6,508 nt of DNA, from positions 1 to 6,508 of the forward strand of contig RFPX01000072.1 of assembly GCA_009925955.1 (NCBI GenBank). Reading direction: 5' to 3'. Positions 1 to 5,929 of the stretch are shown here, in pieces. The number at the start of each line of letters is the position of its first letter. Position 1 is the first letter of the stretch. A model generated the notes under the pieces. The model was not told the origin of the DNA. It worked only from the letters and a program-made list of their open reading frames with translations, and searched no databases. A program made the position numbers and the translations under genes. Origin of the DNA: Betaproteobacteria bacterium (GTDB lineage Bacteria; Pseudomonadota; Gammaproteobacteria; Burkholderiales; Burkholderiaceae_C).

Positions 1-587
1 TCGGCATTCAGGCATGAGACACGCATGAGCAAGCCATCGGGCACCACGCCGGTCAAGCCGTACTGGATCTGGATCATCTTTTGCTCGAGGGCCCGCGTGG
101 CCACCCGACGGCCCACCGTGATCCAGTACGTGATGGGCTCAACGCGCTTGCCCAGCCGTGCCGTCACCCGGCTCACCGGCAACGCCGTGCGCGTGGGATG
201 GCGGCCTACCGTCATGCGATCGCGCTGCAGCGGACCCATCGCAAACCCCTGCGCCGGATAACAGACCTCCGGCCGATGCACCCTGGTGGCATCGGACTGG
301 TCGCCACCATAGGCGACCGACAGCATGATGGTTCCCACCTGTGGGTGGCGGTACAGGCGCGACAGCGTTTGCTGATACAGACGATCAAGCACCGCCCGGA
401 CATCGGGGGCGACCAGCTGATACCGAGACGCGTCTTCTCCGATCCATGACCCAAACTGCAAGGGCAGCAGCGTGCTGAGTTCTGGCAAGGGGGACTCGGC
501 GGCCATCATGCGCCGGGGTGTGGCCCACTCGCTGACACCCGCGGTGGCCACCATCGCCCCCATCAGAATGGCCGATCGGCGGTTCAT
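1..587 (-). CDS. epsI: EpsI family exosortase-associated protein (3' end outside window)
   Basis: EpsI is a partner protein of exosortase loci, and in some exosortases it is fused to the enzyme. It is thought to act at the periplasmic face of the inner membrane; its biochemical role is not established. The reading frame gives 195 codons with no stop before the left edge, against roughly 220-240 residues usual for the family, so only a short C-terminal part is missing. The N-terminus (MNRRSAILMGAMVATAG) is basic then hydrophobic, consistent with a signal anchor or a weak Tat-like signal. The family signature is clear: an AYGGDQSD segment at residues 92-99 followed by HRPEVCYPAQGF at 104-115, with Cys109 as the conserved cysteine. 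The ATG overlaps the xrtB stop codon as ATGA, so translation is probably coupled to xrtB. Identification is by motif recognition and context. Confidence 0.93.
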   Translation of the reverse strand, partial: MNRRSAILMGAMVATAGVSEWATPRRMMAAESPLPELSTLLPLQFGSWIGEDASRYQLVAPDVRAVLDRLYQQTLSRLYRHPQVGTIMLSVAYGGDQSDATRVHRPEVCYPAQGFAMGPLQRDRMTVGRHPTRTALPVSRVTARLGKRVEPITYWITVGRRVATRALEQKMIQIQYGLTGVVPDGLLMRVSCLNA

Positions 588-1531
588 ACGGCTTTCTTGA
601 CGGCACGGCTGCGTTGGGCGGCCGGTGCCCAACGTTGCCCAGCAGCGCTGAGCAGCTCAACCCCCGTGTCCACCAGAATCAGCAGCGCCAGCGCGGCCAT
701 GAACAGCGTGATCCCAGCAAAGTCATGCGCGAAGCCTTGGCCAGCAGCATCGCCCCAGGTCAAGGTCACCATGACAAGTGTCATGACCCGAAGCACATTG
801 GCCATGAACGAAATGGGCACCACCAAAACGGCCATCAGCGCATTTCGCCACCAGGCGGTGTACCCCCGCAGGTGCAAGTACAGAAGGCCCAAGGCCTCCA
901 AGGTAAACAGGGTTGTCAGGCCCGCACAGGCATCGGCCACCAGCAGTTGGTAGGGGCCTGCGGTCAGCATCACCCCGGAGCGCGCCACCGGCTGCCCCAT
1001 ACCCTGCAGCAGCCCAGCTGCAACCGTTGACACAGCCGACTTCATGGGTGCTGTCAACGCGGCCACCATGGCCTCAGGCAGAGGAATCATGAACAAGGCA
1101 AAGGCCAAGGGAAAGGCCAGAACCCGCAATCCCTTGCGGCCAAGCTCCAGCAACAGCACGGCGCAAGCCAGGGCAATCAAGGAGCCCACCTCCGCCATCA
1201 AGATGGCCTGTGATCGCCCCAGGATGTAGAGCATCAGGGAAGCGGCGATGACGGCCCAAGCCAGCCGACGGTCAACGATGGCCTGGTGTGCAGGCTCAAC
1301 CGCACGGTAGGCCGTTGCTGCCGCGCGCGCAGCAGACCATCGCTTGGCCAAGAGCACCATGGACACCGCCAACACCAGCGCGCCATGCCCCTGATCATCC
1401 GAGGGCCAGACCCAGTGCGCCAAGCGCCATACGGTGGGCACGGCAAGGCACAGCAGGCCTGCTGCCAGCAAGGGCCATCCCCGTCGGTCTCTCCCACTGC
1501 CCAGGAAAGGGTTCAGAACATCCGGGCGCAC
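584..1531 (-). CDS. xrtB: Exosortase B (XrtB/EpsH), PEP-CTERM sorting transpeptidase-like membrane enzyme
   Basis: This is a polytopic inner-membrane protein expected to recognise PEP-CTERM proteins, cleave near the PEP motif and release them for attachment or export. The core exosortase residues are all present. Numbered from the GTG at 1531 they are Cys202 in ADACAGL, Arg248 in ANVLRV and His269 in GFAHDFAG. An early DQGHGALVLAV segment matches the conserved first exosortase region, and about eight hydrophobic segments follow. The start is uncertain. I chose GTG 1531 (315 residues) because GGAGG at 1546-1542 lies 10 nt upstream. A TTG at 1537 overlaps the epsF stop as TTGA but is only 4 nt from that ribosome binding site. 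The longest frame, from GTG 1573 (329 residues), would run 40 nt into epsF and has no convincing ribosome binding site. The epsD-epsI neighbourhood supports the B subtype; the subtype call is inference. Confidence 0.95.
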   Translation of the reverse strand: MRPDVLNPFLGSGRDRRGWPLLAAGLLCLAVPTVWRLAHWVWPSDDQGHGALVLAVSMVLLAKRWSAARAAATAYRAVEPAHQAIVDRRLAWAVIAASLMLYILGRSQAILMAEVGSLIALACAVLLLELGRKGLRVLAFPLAFALFMIPLPEAMVAALTAPMKSAVSTVAAGLLQGMGQPVARSGVMLTAGPYQLLVADACAGLTTLFTLEALGLLYLHLRGYTAWWRNALMAVLVVPISFMANVLRVMTLVMVTLTWGDAAGQGFAHDFAGITLFMAALALLILVDTGVELLSAAGQRWAPAAQRSRAVKKAV

Positions 1532-1533
1532 GC

Positions 1534-2829
1534 TCAAACCGCCTCCCGCTGGGCTCGGCTTTCGACAACCCACGCCACCGCAATGGCCAGCACCGCTCCG
1601 AAGAAAGCCGCCAAGAGCATGTTCAGAACGGGGCGAGGAGAGTCGGGCTGTGAGGGCGGGGCCGCCGCGCTCAGCCAGTTGGCCTGTGCCTGCGTGGTTT
1701 GGCTCTCCAGCTGGGTGAGTTGCTGTCGGCCCATCAAGGCGTCGTATCCACGCTGCGCGTTCTCCACTTCGCGGCTGAGCACACTGGCCTCATTTCGTGC
1801 CGCCTTCATCTGCAGCACACGATCCCGCTGGGCAGCCAGCTGCGCCTGCAAAGAGGCCAAGCGGCTTTGGGTGATGACGTGGTGTGACTCAATACCCGCA
1901 CCCACCCGCTTGGACTCGGCCTCAATCCGCTGCTCCAGCTCGGCCAGGCCTGCGGCCGCTTCCTGCCGCTGGGGATGCTGCGGGCCGAGCTTGGCATCCA
2001 GCTCCTCCAAGCGCGCGGCCATTCGGCTGTGTTCCGCCCGTAGCCCAGCCACGACGCTGTGGGACAGCACGTCGGGCAGCTCTTGCAGCGGTCGTTGCTG
2101 TGCGGCTTGGAGTCGGCTGGCCGCGTCGCTGCGCTGGCCCATGGCCACGGCCACTTGGCTCGACAACTCGGCCAATCGTGCGTTCTCCACGTCCAGCCGC
2201 TCATCGGTCACCAGCAGGCCCTGGCGGGCCTCAAAGGTGGCGAGCCGGGCTTGCGCAGAACTCAGCGCGCTGCGAGCCTCGCGGGAGCGCTCATTGAAGA
2301 AACTGCTGAACTGGCGCGCCGGGTCGACCCGAAGTTCGATGGCAGTGTCGAGGTAGGCCTGCACAAAACCATTGGCCAGCGCAGCAGCCGCTTTGGCGTC
2401 CGTTGCACGGTAGGAGACCTGAATCACATTGGACTCTCGGGAGGGCCGGATCTCCACGCGCTTTCTCAGCATCTCCAACAGCCACTGATCCATGGGCTGA
2501 AGGTCCGCCTCCGCCTTCCACTGTTCGATAAGTGCAGCCTGGTCGAGCAACTTGAGGTTTCGAATCAACCGGCGAGCCACGCGCTCACTCATCAACACAT
2601 CAACCTGTGTGGTCACCAAGGTGTTGGACACCAAGCCGGGATAAGAGCCCGCGATCGGGTCGGGCTTGATGTCCAGGACCAAAGAAGCCGTGGCCAGGTA
2701 CTGTCGTGGAAGCAGCGCCGTCACCACAGCGCTGGTGCACATCACCACGGCCCACACCGACAGCAGCACCGCCCAGCGGCGCTTGATCAGCGCACCCCAT
2801 GTCCGGCCTTCCATCAAGGTGGGGTCCAT
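1534..2829 (-). CDS. epsF: Chain length determinant protein EpsF (Wzz/GNVR-type polysaccharide co-polymerase)
   Basis: EpsF is an inner-membrane polysaccharide co-polymerase that sets polymer length and links the Wzy-type polymerase to the outer-membrane export protein. The 431-residue product has the expected order. A short cytoplasmic N-terminus leads into a first membrane segment at about 19-40 and a Wzz-like periplasmic domain to about residue 170. A long alpha-helical coiled-coil region rich in Ala, Arg, Glu and Gln covers about 180-380, including a GNVR-like stretch near 345-370. A second membrane segment at about 399-422 follows a proline-rich lead-in. The protein ends nine residues later with no Walker A or B motif and no tyrosine cluster, so no BY-kinase domain is fused. 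The ATG overlaps the epsE stop as TGATG, and a GGAGAG sits a suitable distance upstream. Met6 at 2814 is a less likely alternative start. Confidence 0.94.
   Translation of the reverse strand: MDPTLMEGRTWGALIKRRWAVLLSVWAVVMCTSAVVTALLPRQYLATASLVLDIKPDPIAGSYPGLVSNTLVTTQVDVLMSERVARRLIRNLKLLDQAALIEQWKAEADLQPMDQWLLEMLRKRVEIRPSRESNVIQVSYRATDAKAAAALANGFVQAYLDTAIELRVDPARQFSSFFNERSREARSALSSAQARLATFEARQGLLVTDERLDVENARLAELSSQVAVAMGQRSDAASRLQAAQQRPLQELPDVLSHSVVAGLRAEHSRMAARLEELDAKLGPQHPQRQEAAAGLAELEQRIEAESKRVGAGIESHHVITQSRLASLQAQLAAQRDRVLQMKAARNEASVLSREVENAQRGYDALMGRQQLTQLESQTTQAQANWLSAAAPPSQPDSPRPVLNMLLAAFFGAVLAIAVAWVVESRAQREAV
1542..1546 (-). promoter_or_regulatory. Ribosome binding site deciding the xrtB start
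   Basis: A perfect GGAGG lies inside the last codons of epsF. It is 10 nt from GTG 1531 and 4 nt from TTG 1537, and it falls downstream of the longest possible start (GTG 1573). It therefore argues for a short xrtB N-terminus and for coupling to the end of epsF. Confidence 0.55.
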
Positions 2830-3773
2830 CAGAAAAGGCTCTCCGGAATGTGCAGGACATCGCCTGCTTCAAGCGCTGCGCTCATCTCAGGAACCCAGGT
2901 TTTGAACTCGCCTGAGGGGCCTCGGCGGGTGACCTTCAGACCGCGGCTGGAGCCGCGTGGTGTGGGGCCACCACTGGCGGCCAATGCCTGCAGAACCGTC
3001 ATCTGACGCTCCAGGCGAACCGGGCCGGGGCGCTGAACCTCGCCGTACAGGTACACCACCGGGGCCCGATCCACAAAGACCACGTCACCGTGCTCAACGA
3101 CGGGGTCCGCTTGGCTGTCCTGTGAATCGAACAGCGCGGCGAGTTCAAGCTTGCGCTTGAACGGCACACCCTTGCGAACCCCCATCAAGACCAGCCCGTC
3201 GGATCCGATGGCGGTGATGCCACCGGCCTGGGCCAACAGCTCCGTGAGCCGCAGCCCCGGCTTTTCAATGGGAAAGCGGCCTGGCCTTTGAACGTGCCCC
3301 AGCACGCTGACCAGGTTCCCGCGAACCTGCGTGACCGTGATGGAGACTTGTGGGTTGCGCAGGAACTGGCCTTGCTTCAAGCCCCATTCGATGCGCCGCT
3401 CAGCCGCAAATACGGTCAGGCCCTTCATGTCCAGTGGGCCTATCAAGGGAAAGCTCAATTGGCCGTTGTCCTGAACCCGAATCTCCATGGAAAGATCGGG
3501 CTGCTGGTAAACCAACACGCGCAGCAGGTCCCCGGGGGCCAGCACATAGTCGGATGGGTCATCGGCCAGCAGGGCGCGGACCGCTTGGCCCTGATCGCTG
3601 GGCAGGCCTTGCCCAACCTGCGTGCCATGTGAGGCTTCTGAACCTTGTGAACCCTGCACTTGAGCACCCGACTCGGGTACTGCACAAAGGCCAAGGGCCA
3701 GCCAAACGGTCAGTACCGTTAACCGCCGCAAGGGTGTCATGCCAATACAGCTTGGACGCGAGGGTGTGAACAT
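2829..3773 (-). CDS. epsE: Polysaccharide export protein EpsE (Wza-like, poly-export plus two SLBB domains)
   Basis: This is a Wza-family export protein expected at the outer membrane or periplasm, forming the exit route for the exopolysaccharide. From the start at 3773 (314 residues) the order is: signal sequence at about 12-37; a low-complexity Gly/Ser/Gln linker to about 65; the poly-export domain at about 75-150, opening with DYVLAPGDLLRV; and two SLBB (beta-grasp) domains. The SLBB domains begin at VSVLGHVQRPGRF (155-167) and VYLYGEVQRPGPV (240-252), each followed by a leucine-rich helix ending in a glycine pair. The only N-terminal cysteine near the signal end (Cys30) is preceded by Leu, so this is not a classical lipoprotein. 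The Wza C-terminal amphipathic helix is absent. The start lies 5 nt after the epsD stop with GCGGG immediately upstream; Met12 at 3740 would leave a neater signal peptide and cannot be excluded. Confidence 0.93.
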   Translation of the reverse strand: MFTPSRPSCIGMTPLRRLTVLTVWLALGLCAVPESGAQVQGSQGSEASHGTQVGQGLPSDQGQAVRALLADDPSDYVLAPGDLLRVLVYQQPDLSMEIRVQDNGQLSFPLIGPLDMKGLTVFAAERRIEWGLKQGQFLRNPQVSITVTQVRGNLVSVLGHVQRPGRFPIEKPGLRLTELLAQAGGITAIGSDGLVLMGVRKGVPFKRKLELAALFDSQDSQADPVVEHGDVVFVDRAPVVYLYGEVQRPGPVRLERQMTVLQALAASGGPTPRGSSRGLKVTRRGPSGEFKTWVPEMSAALEAGDVLHIPESLF

Positions 3774-3778
3774 CCCGC

Positions 3779-4768
3779 CTATCGTGCAGGAGCGTTGGTG
3801 CCATTCGCTTGAGCCGACTCACCCGATGTGCTGGTCTTGGACGCCGTCGGCGGTGACCACCGAGCAAAGTCGCCAACGTACTCCACGCTGCCTTGGTTGC
3901 GCAGCCGATCAATCTCACGGCGCACACGTTCGGCCCGCATCTGGCTGCTCAACAGGCGCTCGATCACGCCCTGCGCCCGTTCCCATTCAATGGGCTGATC
4001 AACGCTGGCTTGCACCCACCACACCCGCAACACCGGGCCTTCGTCCATCCGGATGGGCTGCTCAGGCGGCAAACCCTTCAGACGCGCCACATGCTTGAGC
4101 GGCAATTGGTCACTGCTGACCTGCAGGTGGACCACCTCGGCGCGGGCCCCTTCCCGCTCCAGCGCCCGGGCAAAGGCTTGCGCGTTTCGAAACTCACTTA
4201 GGCGCGGCAGCGCCTTGTCAAGCGCTGAGCCCTCGGCTGCGGACCGGACCTCCTGCACCAGAAAGACCTGTCGGCGAGAGAACGCCTCAGGATGCTCGTC
4301 AAAGTAGCGCCGCACCTCCTGCGGTGCCGGCGATGGACCTTCGTCCCCCAGCTGCTGCGCCATGGCGCGCGCCAACACTTCTGAACGCGCAGCCAACAAC
4401 TGGCGCATCACCTCCGGCTTGCTGGCCAATCCCTGCGCCTCTGCCTCTTGACGCAAGAGGGTCAACTCGATGAGGCGATTGAGGCTGCGGCCCACCGTGG
4501 GATCCTCTGCACCTGAGATTCCTGCTGCACCCGTCCACGCGGCCAATCGCTCATTGAGCTGATGCACCGTCAGTTCCTCAGAATTGACACGCGCGGCCAC
4601 CTGGGTGGCCTTGGCCGATGGCGTTTCTTGCCCGGCGTTTTGTCCGCCTGCAACCGCTGCAGCCGAGCTGTCGGCTTCGGCACATCCCTGTACCAACAAG
4701 CCGGCGAAAACCATGGCCAGCACACAGGCGGCCTGTCTGCACCAAGGTTCAAGATGAAGTTTGAACAT
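3779..4768 (-). CDS. epsD: EpsD family lipoprotein, SurA-like peptidyl-prolyl isomerase homologue
   Basis: EpsD proteins accompany XrtB-type exopolysaccharide loci and are annotated as peptidyl-prolyl cis-trans isomerases. They are thought to act as periplasmic chaperones or assembly factors. The 329-residue product has a lipoprotein signal ending in LLVQGC with Cys29 as the lipidation site. Alanine follows it, so outer-membrane sorting is likely. After a low-complexity linker comes a SurA-N-like helical domain at about 57-165, with VNSEELTVHQLN at its start and a long Leu/Arg/Glu helix. The region at about 165-300 has the layout of a parvulin domain and ends in VEYVGDFARW, but I do not see the parvulin His at its start or the GGDLG loop. 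Catalytic activity is therefore doubtful. The tail from 306 is a disordered Ser/Thr/Ala-rich stretch. The ATG at 4768 has only a weak GAAAG upstream. This is the first gene of the tightly packed run. Confidence 0.88.
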   Translation of the reverse strand: MFKLHLEPWCRQAACVLAMVFAGLLVQGCAEADSSAAAVAGGQNAGQETPSAKATQVAARVNSEELTVHQLNERLAAWTGAAGISGAEDPTVGRSLNRLIELTLLRQEAEAQGLASKPEVMRQLLAARSEVLARAMAQQLGDEGPSPAPQEVRRYFDEHPEAFSRRQVFLVQEVRSAAEGSALDKALPRLSEFRNAQAFARALEREGARAEVVHLQVSSDQLPLKHVARLKGLPPEQPIRMDEGPVLRVWWVQASVDQPIEWERAQGVIERLLSSQMRAERVRREIDRLRNQGSVEYVGDFARWSPPTASKTSTSGESAQANGTNAPAR

Positions 4769-4797
4769 GTATGGGCTTTCGTGAGTCGAAATGACGA

Positions 4798-4817
4798 ATC
4801 CCCAGAACAGTGGGGAT
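4798..4817 (-). terminator. Intergenic hairpin between the PEP-CTERM gene and epsD (attenuator or weak terminator)
   Basis: ATCCCCA and TGGGGAT form a perfect 7-bp stem around a 6-nt loop, centred in the 78-bp gap. The following minus-strand sequence (TCGTCATTTCG) has only a broken T run, so this does not look like a strong intrinsic terminator. It starts 29 nt after the PEP-CTERM stop and ends 29 nt before the epsD ATG, leaving little room for a new promoter. Partial termination, or mRNA end protection for the upstream gene, is the likelier role. Confidence 0.5.
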
Positions 4818-4846
4818 CCGATGGAAAGGCGATTTCGCTTAGGCCA

Positions 4847-5647
4847 CTAGATGCGGCGTCGGCGCCCCACAAAGCCCAGCACGCTCAAGCCCGCCATGAG
4901 CAGCGCCGTACTCCCCGGCTCGGGAACCTGCAAGGCCACCCAGTTCGAGGGCGTGGGGTTGGCTTTACGGCCCGTCTCCAAGTCATAGGCGGTCAAGGAG
5001 ATGACGCCGAAGATGGGCGACGGCTTGTTGTTGGCCTCGCCCAGCACGGGGTAGAGGAAGTCGTGCAGGTCCACCCCCGCTCCGTTGAGCTCCCAGTGCG
5101 CCGTTTCGTTACCCAAGAACTGGTGCGCGCCCCAGTCCAAGTTGAGAACGTTGTAGCTGGTCTTGTAGCCCGCATCCAGGGACAACTGTGGCGGCGTCCC
5201 GTCGTTGACCTTCATGTCCAAGGTCAGCGATGGATTGGCGTTGACCAGGGTGGGAATGCCCCCAGCCGTAGGGCCTCCGTACACCATGGACAGACGCTCC
5301 ACAAACGTGCGCGTCGGCCAATCCGAGATTCCCGACGAAAGCGGATTGGGTGTGAGCACGAAGCTCACGCCCGAGGCTGTTTCGGTACCCACCAAGGTGG
5401 CCGCAAGGTCAAACAGCCCCACGATGGAGGGGTTGCCCGTGGCCGGTAGGTTGAATTGCCAAGTGGCTTGATCACCCACGGCAGCCTGAGCGGCCTGCGC
5501 ACCCAGTGCGATTGCAGCGGCTGCAGCCAAGTGTGTGGGGCGGATAAAGCCTTGCCTGAGGAGCAGGTTCTGGAGTCGGCGGGCAAAGCCCAGCTTGGGC
5601 ACTGCGCTGCGCGCGATGCCCTGGTTTGATAACAGCGTTGTATTCAC
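4847..5647 (-). CDS. PEP-CTERM sorting domain protein, body of unrecognised family
   Basis: This is a predicted exported surface or matrix protein and a likely substrate of the nearby XrtB. It has a complete PEP-CTERM tail: VPEPGS at residues 241-246, a hydrophobic segment at 247-260 and the basic end GRRRRI. The N-terminus has an unusually long basic lead of about 38 residues, then a hydrophobic alanine-rich core with probable cleavage after AQA at about residue 55. The mature part (about 185 residues) is rich in Asn, Gly, Pro, Thr and aromatic residues and has no cysteine, as is usual for PEP-CTERM proteins. Distinct stretches are SLTLDMKVNDG, YNVLNLDWGAHQFLGNETAHW and a late FGVISLTAYDLETG. 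I do not recognise the domain and give it no function. The start is a GTG with GGAGGA close upstream (4-5 nt spacing). It sits directly upstream of epsD in the same direction. Confidence 0.88.
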   Translation of the reverse strand: MNTTLLSNQGIARSAVPKLGFARRLQNLLLRQGFIRPTHLAAAAAIALGAQAAQAAVGDQATWQFNLPATGNPSIVGLFDLAATLVGTETASGVSFVLTPNPLSSGISDWPTRTFVERLSMVYGGPTAGGIPTLVNANPSLTLDMKVNDGTPPQLSLDAGYKTSYNVLNLDWGAHQFLGNETAHWELNGAGVDLHDFLYPVLGEANNKPSPIFGVISLTAYDLETGRKANPTPSNWVALQVPEPGSTALLMAGLSVLGFVGRRRRI

Positions 5648-5651
5648 GATT

Positions 5652-5658
5652 CCTCCGT
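5652..5658 (-). promoter_or_regulatory. Ribosome binding site of the minus-strand PEP-CTERM gene
   Basis: The minus strand reads CGGAGGAATCGTG, with a strong GGAGG core only about 4-5 nt before a GTG codon. It is the best initiation signal in the frame and supports the long N-terminal lead of the protein, because no internal start near the signal-peptide core has a comparable site. Confidence 0.55.
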
Positions 5659-5664
5659 TTTGTT

Positions 5665-5719
5665 GTCGTACGGATGTCGTCCAAGAACACGAAGCGAAGG
5701 AGGGGACGGCCCGTACGAC
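5665..5719. repeat. 9-bp inverted repeat GTCGTACGG / CCGTACGAC
   Basis: The arms lie at 5665-5673 and 5711-5719 and are exact. Each contains the self-complementary core CGTACG, so each could also be a separate operator. The centres are 45 bp apart. They sit 18-72 bp upstream of the minus-strand PEP-CTERM GTG, within the probable leader or core promoter. Two facing operators, or the base of a long mRNA stem-loop, are both possible. Confidence 0.4.
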
Positions 5720-5765
5720 CCCATGTTCGGGTGGCGCACCAAGGCCGCTGTGAGCAGTCGCAAGT

Positions 5766-5785
5766 CCTGTGGGGCTCTACACAGG
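5766..5785. repeat. Inverted repeat CCTGTG-N8-CACAGG
   Basis: This is a perfect 6-bp dyad with an 8-bp spacer, 20 bp in total, adjoining the GCCGTTAC direct repeat. Its symmetry and length suit a dimeric regulator. It does not match the lux-box spacing (CTG-N10-CAG), since here the CTG and CAG triplets are 12 bp apart. Confidence 0.4.
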
Positions 5786-5801
5786 CCGTTACCGCCGTTA
5801 C
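5785..5801. repeat. Tandem direct repeat of GCCGTTAC, 9-bp period
   Basis: GCCGTTAC occurs at 5785-5792 and again at 5794-5801, one base apart. Two identical octamers at near one helical turn suggest a pair of half-sites for a DNA-binding regulator. They lie between the TTGACA and its expected -10 position. Confidence 0.45.
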
Positions 5802-5919
5802 TGTCAATCGGCAAGTCGTCGCGGATCTGGCGGGCCACAGTGGACTTCAGCGCTGCGTGCAGGGCTGCTGAGCAAGCAAAGCCCGTCGCACTCAACGCTG
5901 TTGACCACCTTAACCACAT

Positions 5920-5923
5920 GGAG
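5920..5923 (+). promoter_or_regulatory. Ribosome binding site deciding the FxDxF protein start
   Basis: GGAG lies 6 nt before ATG 5930. The in-frame ATG at 5918 overlaps this site and has no ribosome binding site of its own, so 5930 is preferred. Confidence 0.6.
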
Positions 5924-5929
5924 CCACTC

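Larger units (their letters stand above)
5766..5807 (-). promoter_or_regulatory. Candidate sigma-70 promoter with repeats, reading toward the minus-strand PEP-CTERM gene
   Basis: On the minus strand a perfect TTGACA (5807-5802) is followed at once by two tandem GTAACGGC units, and then by the dyad CCTGTG-N8-CACAGG (5785-5766) where the -10 region and start point would fall. The best hexamer at 17-18 nt spacing is CTGTGT or TGTGTA, a poor -10 match. An activator-dependent promoter would fit, but this is inference. The site is about 120-160 bp upstream of the GTG start, implying a long leader. Confidence 0.3.
5648..5929. promoter_or_regulatory. Divergent intergenic regulatory region between two PEP-CTERM genes
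   Basis: These 282 bp separate two divergently read PEP-CTERM genes and must hold the promoter of each. I see several dyads: GTCGTACGG/CCGTACGAC, CCTGTG-N8-CACAGG, CCAC-A-GTGG at 5835-5843 and TCAGC/GCTGA arms at 5847-5871. There is also a direct repeat of GCCGTTAC and one consensus TTGACA on the minus strand. I searched by eye for a sigma-54 element (GG-N10-GC within TGGCAC-N5-TTGC), because PEP-CTERM genes in some species use one, and found no acceptable match on either strand. No convincing coding frame is left in this stretch. Confidence 0.6.

Noticed and set aside
25..449. Plus-strand frames near the left edge
   Set aside because: The minus strand here encodes EpsI with its conserved HRPEVCYPAQGF motif. 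The plus frames have no supporting features.
1286..2356. 356-codon plus-strand open frame opposite epsF and xrtB
   Set aside because: It is antisense to two well-supported genes. The product is a Ser/Arg/Ala/Cys-rich string with no domain, as expected from the complement of GC-rich coding sequence.
2059..3006. 315-codon plus-strand open frame opposite epsF/epsE
   Set aside because: It lies antisense to clear Wzz and SLBB coding regions. Its high Gln/His/Gly content is typical of a shadow frame, and no family features are seen.
4562..5449. 295-codon plus-strand open frame spanning the epsD start, the gap and the PEP-CTERM gene
   Set aside because: It runs through an intergenic hairpin and opposite two supported genes. 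Its Arg/His/Gln-rich composition shows no domain.
5766..5785. lux-box type quorum-sensing operator
   Set aside because: The dyad has CTG and CAG separated by 12 bp, not the 10 bp of LuxR-type sites, and no LuxR gene is in the window.
5648..5929. Sigma-54 promoter upstream of either PEP-CTERM gene
   Set aside because: I looked for GG-N10-GC within a TGGCAC/TTGC context on both strands. Near candidates such as TGGCGCACCAAGGCCGC have the wrong spacing.
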